The notes under the pieces: model-generated | The model's input: the letters and a program-made list of their open reading frames with translations, nothing else | What the model was told of the DNA's origin: nothing | Database searches by the model: none | Shown: positions 53,822 through 64,000 of the stretch, piece after piece | Layout of the letters: every line of letters starts with the position of its first letter | How positions within the stretch are numbered: the first letter of the stretch is position 1 | DNA from: Onchidella celtica | Lineage: Eukaryota > Mollusca > Gastropoda > Systellommatophora > Onchidiidae | Direction: 5' to 3' | Length of the DNA stretch: 64,000 bases | NCBI GenBank assembly: GCA_963931925.1 | Contig: OZ007573.1 | Span: 42,038,722 to 42,102,721 of the forward strand | Translations under genes and position numbers: made by a program

Positions 53822-54892
53822 ATTTTAGTACGAAGTGCTTATTCGCAGACATCTGCAAATAAGATCCTGATCTTATGTCGCAAATGGGGATTTCTTGGTT
53901 TTGTGATGTCTACTATGGAAGAGTTCCTCCAGCCTGTCGGGGTCTGCAGTAGCGCAATGACTAGCGTCCACGGTTATCAGTCAGAGGCTATGGGTTCGAT
54001 CCCCATGCCCGAGCTTTTTTTTTTTTTTTAAACTTAGTAGGCTACTACTCATTATTTGGAATCATGTTTTGTTTTTTTCTAAAGATTTTGCAAAATAGAT
54101 GTCGTGGGGAAACTGATCATTACTAGTGTGCTCCAGATTAAATCTTTTATTTATAAATTTATTCCTGTTCATTGAATGGGACAGTTGCTAATTTTATAAA
54201 AATGTAAACCAAAGTTTAAACATATAAATGATTTCTTTTAGTCAGTCTGAACTGAAAATTTCATCTCTCTCTTCAGTAACTTAGATGTAGATCTATCCTG
54301 TATTTACCGAAAAAATATATTTTGGGGGTCTTTTGCTTCAGCTATTTGTCATGTTTTGTTTGATTACTTTACTTTTTTGTTTGTATGGAAGTTAAGATTA
54401 TTTTTATTTGCTCCCTTCTGACTCTCTCTGTGAGTTCACAGGTGACAAAATGGGCTATCATCATCTAAGAAAAAAAAAATCCATTTCACAATATTATACT
54501 TTGGAGCAAAGCAATGGTATGAAAGTAGAAAAAAACTCGTGACGTTAGTTCTTGCGGAGATTTGGACCCCTTGCATGTTTACTTATATATTAGCATGCTA
54601 CCAGTGAACCCTAGTAAAAGTGTTCTCTAATGCTACCGAGGACATGAAAACTGATAAGTATCGCTAAAACTAAAGAAAAGACAATCTGGTGTATCATTCC
54701 CGTTAGAAACACCATGTGTCACTCCGAATCGAGCCATCTTACCGAGTGAGGAGCGTAATTATTCCATAAAGCAAGCCAGAATTGTGATCTAAAGGAGCTC
54801 TTCCTAACTAAAAATCACAAAACCAAAAATCCATCTGCGAAGATTCTGATCTTATTCATAGATGTCTGCGAATAAGCGTAGCCATTTTAGTA
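53822..54892. mobile_element. Long-TIR non-autonomous element, about 1.07 kb
   Basis: Arms of about 100 bp: GCTTATTCGCAGACATCT near 53837 is inverted near 54865, and TTGGTTTTGTGAT is shared further in. No transposase ORF. It encloses the tRNA-like unit at 53936. Confidence 0.75.
53936..54028 (+). repeat. tRNA-like Pol III unit (SINE head or tRNA pseudogene)
   Basis: A-box-like TAGCGCAATGAC, B box GGTTCGATCCC, a perfect 5-bp T stem (ATGGG/CCCAT) with a 7-base loop, a partial acceptor stem (5 of 7 pairs), then a T-run that would terminate Pol III. The anticodon stem does not pair well, so I do not call a functional tRNA or assign an amino acid. Confidence 0.55.
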
Positions 54893-55453
54893 TCTTTCTT
54901 TCCTTACTCTGATCCCATTAAAAGGCTTTAAATTTAGTGTTTTTTTCTGAAGTTAACCAGATTCGATCATCCTTCGGTGAACTGAAATAATTTACCTGAT
55001 TATAGGTTGAGCATGCCCCAGGATATATAAATCATTTTGTTGAGATTCCGTCAACAAAAACAGGGAAAGACTTTCGAATGTGTCTGATGCCAGTATTGCT
55101 ACATTGCACCCTTTAATGTACTCAGCACTTATTCGCCAAGGCATGCCACAAGCTATGAAAATATCCATAGAGGACCTACTCACTAGGTGTTTGGCTCCCC
55201 CTGTGATCCCCCATGCACGGCTGCTCCTGAAGTCATTTCTGCTGTGGGAATCTGTGCAGATATCTGTCCACATTGGGTGAATCCCCCCATAGGGTGCAAA
55301 CTGGTCATTGTGAGATTGCTATGATTTGGTGCAGCTATGGGGATGTTGAGTTTAGAATAATTTAGCTTTGGTTTTGCACACAAAGTAGTTTCATTGACTT
55401 ATTATAAAGTTATATAGGCTACAGTTTGTTGTGACAGGGACATAATATACTAT

Positions 55454-56663
55454 ATATGGCCTTTAGCGTCTTTACAGACGGTCTTAGCAGCTAGAATATT
55501 CACTTTCACTTTGACTGACAGCTTCTCTCGTGGCTTATTCTACCAATGTTTGACCCGAGAGTGCGATGGCACTGATTGCAGGTCAGTCTTTTGGGTTCAC
55601 TTTGGCGAGTGTTTTCATTCCGCCTCTGTCGTTTTGTCAGGTATGTTTCTTTTGCCTTGAAGTCTATTGCGAGCGTGCCACTGCGCAATTTTTGTCTCCA
55701 TCTGCTTCGATCACTTGCAAGGTTCTCCCATTCATTGGGGTCGATGTTGAATGCTTTCATCGTGACCTTGCAAGTGTCTTTGAATCGCAGATGTGGCCTA
55801 CCTCTGGGTCGGTTGCCAGTAGCAAGTTCCCCGTAGAGAATTTGTCTGGGGATGCGATCATTTTCCATACGGTGGAGATGTCCAAGCCACCGCAGTCTTT
55901 TTTTGCCTAGGAGAGCCTGAGTTGATGGAATGTTGGCTCGGCTCAGAACTTCGATATTTGAGATCCTGTCTTGCCACTTGATCTTGAGAATTTTGCGTAG
56001 GCAGCGCAGGTGGAAGGAGTTGAGGGATCTTTCATGTTTGGAGTAGGTGGTCCATGTCTCTGAGCCATACAGCAGGGTGCTTAGGACGCAAGTTTGGTAC
56101 ACGAGTACCTTTGTTTTGATGGTCAGCTTGCTATTGTTCCACACCCTTTTTGAGAGTTTGCCAAAAGCTGTGGCCGCCTTTCCTATTCTGGCATTTATTT
56201 CAGTTGTTATGTCTGTGCTACCACTGATGGTTGAGCCTAGGTAGCAGAATTTTCCCACTTGCTCCAGAGGAGAGCCATTCAGCATGATTGGGTTGGGGTT
56301 TCTCAAGCCTTGTGTCAAAACTACAGTTTTTGAGACACTGATCTTTAGCATGAATTTGTCACAGGCTTTGGCAAGGCTATTGATGAGAGCCTGGAGCGTG
56401 GTTTCATCGTGGGCCACGATTGCAGCATCATCTGCGAAGAGGAGCTCTTGTAACATAATATGCTCTGTACGAGATTTTGCTTTTAGTCTGGCAACATTAA
56501 AAATGGAGCCGTCCACTCTGGTGTTAATAAGTACTCCACCTGAACATTGACCAAAGGCATTCTTGAGTAGGGCTGCAAAATATATACCAAATAAGGTAGG
56601 AGCAAGAACACATCCCTGCTTCACACCGCTGTTTACAGCAAATGAATTGGATGTGCAGCCCTC
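55454..56663 (-). mobile_element. 5'-truncated non-LTR retrotransposon, 10-bp target duplication
   Basis: 1210 bp flanked by AATATACTAT (55444-55453 and 56664-56673). It contains the 3' half of a LINE ORF. The family differs from the 30858 element by its C-terminal zinc finger and distinct sequence. Confidence 0.85.
55506..56663 (-). CDS. Reverse transcriptase C-terminal part of the truncated LINE
   Basis: About 385 open codons on the minus strand, in frame from the truncation point. GVKQGCVLAPTLF (RT motif B), catalytic LLFADDAAIV, FCYLGSTISGS, LLYGSETW, RLRWLGHLHRM, FKDTCKVTMKAF, and a C-terminal C-x2-C-x12-H-x3-C finger (CNQCHRTLGSN...). There is no endonuclease or motif A because of 5' truncation. 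No stops or frameshifts within, so insertion is fairly young, but the copy cannot move by itself. Confidence 0.92.
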   Translation of the reverse strand, partial: EGCTSNSFAVNSGVKQGCVLAPTLFGIYFAALLKNAFGQCSGGVLINTRVDGSIFNVARLKAKSRTEHIMLQELLFADDAAIVAHDETTLQALINSLAKACDKFMLKISVSKTVVLTQGLRNPNPIMLNGSPLEQVGKFCYLGSTISGSTDITTEINARIGKAATAFGKLSKRVWNNSKLTIKTKVLVYQTCVLSTLLYGSETWTTYSKHERSLNSFHLRCLRKILKIKWQDRISNIEVLSRANIPSTQALLGKKRLRWLGHLHRMENDRIPRQILYGELATGNRPRGRPHLRFKDTCKVTMKAFNIDPNEWENLASDRSRWRQKLRSGTLAIDFKAKETYLTKRQRRNENTRQSEPKRLTCNQCHRTLGSNIGRISHERSCQSK

Positions 56664-56673
56664 AATATACTAT

Positions 56674-59600
56674 CAGTGGGATATATGACCAAAAAGAGTT
56701 CCAATTTTCAAGAACTGATTCATGTTAGTTCGTCTGGCATCCTTGTCTCTTTTGGTTTTGCTTTTGTTTTTCTGCATCTTTTCTTTAATTCATAGAGAAT
56801 TGGAATTTGACCTGAGTCTAAAAATCTCATTCATGGATGAATCATTGTATTTTTTTTCATGCACTGAATAGATTTTGCTCAGTTCATTCCTGCAGTATGT
56901 AGGTCCATAGGTGTACAGCTTTAATAATAGAAGTATCTTCAGTATGTTCATACATAAAAATCTGTGCAGAATATTTTTGGTATGGAGATTTAAGTTATAA
57001 TAGAATAGTGCATTTTAAATTCACATTGTAAAAAAATGTAAGTAACAGTCATGTATCATGTGACCATTTTGAAGAACTTCAAAAATGGATGCTTGGGTTA
57101 ACCAGCAGCAGTTATTTGGGGAAGGGGGGGGGGTCACTTGAAAATGTCTTGTTTGTGGTGTTTTCTGTATCGTCTTTCACTTCTGGCTTCACAGAATTAT
57201 AATTGTGTATTTATATAAAATACAAGTCATTTCAAACTCAGGTTGAAATTATGACACACTTTGTAAGTGTTCGTGCTTTTTTTTTTTTCAAAACATAGCA
57301 TCAGTTATAAAAATATTTTAATCCCCTCCCCCAAGACCACACACATATAATATTAATATACTGCGCGCACTTACTCCTATTCATATCGCTCTAGCACGAG
57401 TACTTATACCCGAGAAACGGTATACTGAATCTCGGCTTATACTCATATACGTGGATTTGTCACTGACTCGGTGACTGGCTGCCAACGTTAAAGCTATAAA
57501 GTGCCGCCTAAGGTTTGGATACAGCTCTAAAATGCCATCTCTAGACTGAATAAACTTCCCGCTATATAAACTGAAATTGTGCATACATTGTCAGGTCGTC
57601 TTGTGTGTGACAATGGATCTGAACCTTTGTCAGGCAATCGCCCCCTTAGGCTCCAAAATTTTCTACCATCGCCCCCCCCCCCCACCCTCCCCCTAAGTCC
57701 ATATTCAAACACAACAGATACATTTCACAAGAAGGCATGGCAGACTACACACAAATTATGAGGTTAAGTTTTTCAAAGCCTTGTTAATGACAATAGGCGT
57801 GTGGGTTTTTCATTTTAAAACAAAGCATTCTCTTCCTACACAACAAAAAGTAGGCCGTTTCTATTCATAAAATCCCATTCTTTGTTCCCCCCCCCCCCCC
57901 CCACCGGAAATCAAAATCGCCCACGTTGACATACCATTCAATTTGGGTTATCCCGGCGCTTTTCCTGCATCAATTACATACTGTGAAAGTGTCTCATCTC
58001 AAGGTCATATTCTGGAAAAAATGTACTTTTTGCAAGGTTGAAGGTCTTTGTTTAAGGAGGTTCGTGGCCCTTGGCATTTTCACCACGATTTACCCGTTCT
58101 TGCTTATTTTCTTTCTTTTGTTTCTTCTGTTTTTATTCATTTCTCGCCCTCCTTCTGCTAGGTCATCCATGTCCTCTTCTTCTTTTGCTTCTCCTACTTT
58201 CTTTCTTTGTGTTCTTCTTTTCCTCTGTTTTTCCTAAAATTTCTTCAGTTTCTTTGTCCTAGCCCTGAAAAGGGCTATTTGGTCAGGCGCCTAAAAGAAT
58301 AGAGTGAGAGAGCAGAGAGTTCCTACTGGGGAGGGTTTAGGATAGGGGTTATGGATTAATTTTATCCGTAGGGGTAGATTTTGCACGGCATCCTGGCGTG
58401 GATGTAAGTGATGCTTTGTATGATTACAAGGGTGTGGTCTGTGTTTAAGAAATTCTTCCTGGGTAATTAACTGTCCAGAGCGCGGAGAAGTGAAGTTTGT
58501 GCCTGACGCTTCAGCCATCATGTTTCATGGTACAGTGTATTTGGTTTTGGCAGCCAGAGATGAAGTTCTAACTGTCTTGAATGTGGCCTGTGACGACTGA
58601 CAGCGAAAGCGAAAATTCAGCCTGCGTTACCATGTTATTGTGACCCCGATCATCATGTGATGGTTTGTCATTCATCCACGTCATTGTCAGACATCCTGTT
58701 TATTGAGCCCATGCCAAGGCCGTGGGCAGGCGTAAAACAGTCTATACAGTCAGAAATAAAACCATAGTGCTGTCGGTGTCAAACGGCAGGCCCTCGGAAT
58801 TTCAGATAGAAGAGGAACTCTAAACTGAGGAAAAAATGTTCACTGCACCCGGGGTAACCATCCTGCCCATTCCGTCACATTGTTTTTTGTGACTTGAAAG
58901 GTAAATTAAGGGGCAGTTTAAGATCCTGTACCGGTAAGTGAGGATTTTTTTTTTTTTTACATAGCATGATCTTGGGTGTAGTACTGTGAAATTGTACATT
59001 TCTTATGACTGTATGTTTTTGGGTTGGAAACAAAATCTTTGGATTTTTTAACCTCATCTTGGGATTCTTTTATGCGGGATTCTTGGGTTTTCGATAATCT
59101 TCACAAGCAACGCTGAATGAAATGGTAATAAATACATTGGACGATTGAGAATTAACAGTTCACAAAATTTAAAAAAAAAAGAAGAAAAGTGCTACTTCAG
59201 ACTGAATCTCGTTTGGCAGTATCCAATTACTGAATTTTGAAAATGGTGCTCATGTTAATATGTCAAGGGAAAGTGGTGAAGGAATTGGGGAAACCTGGGT
59301 CGCTAAAGGAGTATGGCCTGGGACCCTGACCGATATAAATATATACCGTACAAGTTCAGTGTATTTCCTTTCACCGGCTCCTGATTTTTTGTAAGTTCTG
59401 TTCCAACCGGATTTTGTGTGTTATGAGCTCTCGAGTGCATTGGCTGCCACAGACGAGAAAGATAAAACTAGCTACGATATTGGCATCAGATAAACGCCAT
59501 TGTCTGTGTAAGATGCAACATTTACTGTGAATAGTTGGACAGTTGGATGTGTGACGGCCGTGAATGGGACTAGGTATCGTTATTCCTATTTGTTTTTCAT

Positions 59601-60728
59601 TGTCAACTAATTGGTGGTGAAAATAGTTATAAATATTGCTGGTAGCAAGTAGCATAATTTTAATCGTGATACATAGTCAGATTCATCCGAAATATCGGTA
59701 ATTTTTGAAAATTGTATTCAGCTCTGTGTTTGTCGATAGTCAGTTGTATAAAGTACATTTTTTTGTTTTCGTGCACTGATAGACACTTTTTTAAAGTTGT
59801 CTCGTGTGAGGTTGTTCTAAATTCTTATTGTGTAGGAAGTGGGCAAGGTTTCAGTAGCCTATGGCCTTTCTTGTGCAACATCTTGTCATCATTGATACGG
59901 CGCAATGTGATTTATACATAATACATTAGGCTTATTAATGAGGCTGGTCATTTAAATCTGAGTGCTGATGAATGTGTGGACTGAGGACCTTGATCTTGAC
60001 CCAACAGTGAACTGCTTTATAAGATAAAGGTGTGATAATTATGTCCTGCAGTTTAGATGTGAACTTGGGTGTCTTGACTGATAAACTCTGCACTACTTCC
60101 ATTGATATCGTCAAGTGAATGAGTCAACAGTGCTCGCAAAATTGGACAGACTGATAAGACAGACAAAATACAGACTGGATATTGAAGATGCACTGGCATG
60201 AGTTGTCTTGACATGTATGTCTTGTTCGGATTATACATGTATGTAGAAAACAATGGTATGTGTTGAAACGATTGACTTATTCAGTGGGTCAAGTGCCACA
60301 GGGCTGGCTGTTAAGTGTTACTTACTGGCAATGACACTGCGCTTGCAAATAGCGTAATGGATATCTTTGAGCTTATTGAGCCAAGACAAGATGAAAGCAA
60401 TATAAAATCATTAGAAGAATGGATCGCTTTGTCAGAGTGTCAGTCAGAGCCCTCCTAGCGCACGGGCACACTGGGCGGTTGCCCGTTGGCCCTAAGGATT
60501 TAGGGGGGCCCATGCAAGGACATTCATGAGCAGCTGCGACGGGGCCGTATCAGATAAACTCCATTATGTAGATAGTGTAAGATGTAACGTTTAATGTGAA
60601 GAGTTTGATACTTTGCTGTGTGACTGTCATGTCTTGGACGTAAATACCAATACCATTAACCCTATTTGATTTTCACTGTCAACCAGTCGGTGGTGGAGAA
60701 TTTTTATAAACTACACGCAGATTGGTTA
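56674..60728. other. Non-coding stretch with low-complexity tracts
   Basis: I find no supported exon. Poly-C runs near 57670 and 57885, a pyrimidine-rich tract near 58090-58250. Segments 59470-59730 resemble 60545-60710 and 61653-61750, an older dispersed duplication. Confidence 0.5.
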
Positions 60729-61612
60729 CCCGGCATTATCCTGGATAAACCTGTGAATCCACCGTTCTCTCTCTCTCTCTTTGGTCAACAAAGCTTCCCA
60801 TATTCTGCAGTCTTACTACAGATTTCATGCGCTCCAGAGCACTACGCACTCATTTCTTGTAGGGAAATTGCACGCATGGAATTGAACGCGCATTATTATC
60901 GTTTCCGGTGCAGGGACGCTACAGGGAGTCACAACAAAGATCATTGTAATTTACATTTTTTTGAATATTCTATTTGAAAATACTTGAAAGTTGAATCAAC
61001 ACAATCGGCCGATACAAAAACGATTCGGCTGGATTAGTTGACACGTAAGAAAATTAATTTTGTCATTTTTAAAACTCTCATTTAGGCTGTAGCATCGGGG
61101 GAAAAAAAAAGGGAGGCCAAGAATGCACCACATTGAAAGGCTCCCGCCCACTATTTTTTTTCTCTATACTGGATGAAGTTCCCGGCATTATCCGGGATAA
61201 ACCTGTGAACCCACTGTTCTATCTCTCTCTCTTTTTTTTTGGTCTACAAAGCTTCCCATACTCTACAGTCTTACTACAGATTTCATGCGCACCAGAGCGC
61301 ACTCATTTCTGGTTGGGAAATTGCGCGCACCGAATTGAACGCGTATTAATACATCGTTTCCGGTGCGGTGGGCTCACTACAGGGAGCCAAAACAAAGATC
61401 ATTGTATTTTACATTTTTACGACTTTTTATTTAAAAATACCTAAAACTTGAATCAACACAATCGGTCGATACAAAAAGCGATTGGACTGGGTTATTTGAC
61501 ACTTAAGAAAATTAATTTTATTATTTTTGAAACTGTCATTTAGGCTGTAGCGTCGAGCAAAAAAAAAAAAGGGTCAAAATTGCGCCACAATGAATTACTC
61601 CCGCTACTATTT
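60729..61612 (+). repeat. Direct tandem duplication, unit about 452 bp
   Basis: 60729-61160 and 61181-61612 align throughout: CCGGCATTATCC, CAAAGCTTCCCATA, GATTTCATGCGC, GAATCAACACAATCGG, TTTAGGCTGTAGC. Many substitutions and small indels, so not recent. No conserved frame. Confidence 0.9.
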
Positions 61613-61916
61613 TTTTTAATAATAAGATTACGGCAGTTATTTCATCTTTCATATTTTATTATCGTCATCGCCGGCAGCAAGGAGCTTGGTTTTGAGTTTA
61701 ACCGTGATAAATAATCAGATGGCTCCGAAACGTCGGTCATTTTGATATCAAGACGGTTCTGGTATTAGTTTTGAGTGTTTATATAAGTCCGTTGCTGTCC
61801 AACAGTGAGAGGTCCCCCCCCCCCCCCCATCCCCCCATTTATTCCTAATCGTTTCATACATCGAGCAGTGTAGGAGATCTCGTCTAAAGCTTGTTCTCAG
61901 TAACAGTAACACTCTT

Positions 61917-62224
<308 letters not shown>

Positions 62225-62753
62225 CAGTTTTCAGTGGTCCATGGATTTGCTATGTTAGACAGACGGGTCCAAATATGAACTACACGTATATCTCTCCTTG
62301 ACGGGCTTTCTTTCTTCCCACGCCCATTTTCAAAAGACGCCACCGACTCTTTGTTACCCCACTTATAAAACTGATAGTGTTAAAAAGTTCAGTGGGTCAT
62401 TTTTGAGAGCCGATGTAAAGAGAGATAACCGCATTGGTGATCCTTAGAAACGCAAGTTCTGATCAGCGAGCACATGAGAGATCAGCATGTCCAGCGTGTC
62501 AAGAAAAATTACACAGTACATGTAGGTATTAATTATCATGCCGGGAGGTTGGCAGCACCAACACAACACCCCAACCGTCAGCTCCACGTCCAGGTCACGT
62601 CCAGGTCAATCGTTTTCAAGCTGACACGCCATAACGGTCAGTCAAACCCAGACGGGCGAACTTTTTATAGGGAGATCGATAATCGGCTAACAAGCAATGA
62701 GATCTACATAATGTTGAACGTTAGAACCTATCGCGCTAATGTAGAAACACGAA

Positions 62754-63012
62754 CTAAGGTCCCTTTCCACGGTCCTCAGTTCTGATGCATTTTATGAACG
62801 TAAACGGACCGAAAAAAAAAAAAAATGGTGCAGAAGACGTGTGTAGTTTTAGAAAAGGTATCCTGCTATTTCACTGTTGTTATTTCCATGGAATATATGT
62901 AGAAAAACTCTCCATGGAAATCAAAAGTACGCACGACTTCTGCAATGCGCATGCGTGAAGGAAAAAACCTATGTTAACAATAGGCCTGCGCTTCGTGGAA
63001 AGCGGCCTTTAG
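62754..63012. mobile_element. MITE with AAGGYCNCTTTCCACG-type ends
   Basis: Inverted ends CTAAGGTCCCTTTCCACG and CTAAAGGCCGCTTTCCACG (right complemented). 259 bp, non-coding. Such ends resemble Harbinger-type MITEs, but I could not establish a target duplication. Confidence 0.7.
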
Positions 63013-63652
63013 TAAGGGGCCGTTGAGACAGACCGTGGTCTTGCTGGTTATCGTGGTCTGCAAAGGCAGACAAGCCAGATGTCAGCACATACAGAATATT
63101 TTATCTGTTGTGACATTCATGTACTGTTTCGCACATTGTACAGTTTGAAGAGGGCGTTTTTCCTCGTATCCTGTGAATATTATCATTATTTTATGTTTTA
63201 CCTGCCAGTCGCAATGTCCGTATAGTTTGACCCAGGGGGCGATCTTGTAGTGGTTCCTACAAAGACACAGAATTCTGGCTGTATGTTTCCTCTACACAGA
63301 CACCAGTGACAGCGTATGTTACTACCAAGGTTAGGCTGACCCCCTAAAACATCTCCATCTTGAAAAAGTCCTTGATCTTTGAAGGTGTTCTGGGTATTTC
63401 ATTGTGTCTTTCTCTTTTTGGTTTTCTTATCCGTCACTCTGTTTCTAGCTGCGCTCCCTAACGCCAATTTTTATGAAAAGTTAGAGGAATATTTCCCTGT
63501 GGGCAATGCTCTGTTGTACTCCGCAAAAGCATGATATTTATATCACATCTGTTCCGGTGACTGAGGGGTCTGACTACCAAGTTTAGACACTGGAGAATGT
63601 CGGGAGGGCAGGTTCTGGACGTAAGCCTTCCTTGTTTCCCTGGCACTTGCGA

Positions 63653-63896
63653 GCTTAGTTCTTGTTTGTTCCAAAGTCTACTTTTTGCACAATGGAGAAA
63701 TTCTGTGTTAAACGTTTGCGGTCTGAATATTATGATAAGGAATTAAAATAAATCGGGATTGTCAAACAGCTTGATAAGTGCCACAATGCATTTTAAACAA
63801 GTGTCAAAGTGTGCATTAATTTTGTTATACCTCTTCTATATACTGAAAGATCTCCAGTTTTTCAGGAAATGGAGATAAAACAAACAAGAGCTAAGA
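63653..63896. mobile_element. MITE family 4, copy 3 (inverted)
   Basis: CTTAGTTCTTGTTTGTTCC to CAAACAAGAGCTAAG. The interior matches 39176-39410 in reverse orientation (TTATGATAAGG, AACAGCTTGATAAG, CACTTTGACAC complemented). Confidence 0.78.
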
Positions 63897-64000
63897 TCGC
63901 GCACTGAGAAGTCCCTGGCCATGGCTGCCCTCAAAGTGACAGACTGCCCATCCCCATGTTTAGCCATTCAGTTTTGCTGAAACTGAAAATGACAGTTTCT

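Noticed and set aside
53936..54012. Functional tRNA gene
   Set aside because: The anticodon stem does not pair and the acceptor stem has two mismatches, so it is listed as a tRNA-like repeat.
62474..62785. 103-residue plus-strand ORF
   Set aside because: It has no recognisable family, no splice or codon support, and overlaps a MITE end.

Overview
This is eukaryotic, almost certainly metazoan, DNA. Its genes are split by GT-AG introns, it is AT-rich, and it is full of interspersed repeats. The repeat mix (RTE-like non-LTR elements, many small inverted-repeat elements, tRNA-derived SINE-like units, very long microsatellites) and an animal-specific gene family fit a marine invertebrate. A lophotrochozoan, perhaps a mollusc, is my best guess, but no feature proves the phylum.

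The core of the window is a convergent (tail-to-tail) pair of CD36/LIMP-2-family genes. Gene A is on the + strand. Eleven coding exons lie at 1654-18441 and its first two exons must be upstream of the window. Gene B is on the - strand and appears complete: 13 coding exons run from 43875 down to 25934 and give 506 residues. I rebuilt both by following splice sites exon by exon. Every homologous junction has the same intron phase, and several exons have identical lengths (142, 50, 70, 119, 74 nt), so the two are duplicates. Each has a ligand-binding ectodomain between membrane anchors (the N-terminal anchor is seen only in B) and a short cytoplasmic tail with a dileucine-type endosome/lysosome sorting motif. 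The motifs differ: ETEPLL inside a long tail in A, a C-terminal DRPLL in B. A has also lost both cysteines of one LIMP-2-type disulfide.

Layout. 1-18441: gene A, its introns holding small inverted-repeat elements and a 5'-truncated LINE with a 16-bp target duplication (14710-15511). 18442-25933: intergenic, with repeats and a LINE remnant. 25934-43875: gene B. Its intron 9 carries a full-length 3.2-kb RTE-like element with a 993-residue open ORF and a 12-bp target duplication. Its intron 1 carries a nearly identical 719-bp truncated copy in the opposite orientation with an 11-bp target duplication. 43876-64000: no confident complete host gene. It contains a candidate MADF-domain first exon beside an inverted-repeat cluster, a 2.8-kb foldback element with about 1.3-kb arms, a FLYWCH-like fragment, a long-TIR element carrying a tRNA-like Pol III unit, another truncated LINE, and more repeats.

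No CRISPR array, rRNA, operon or prokaryotic feature is present.
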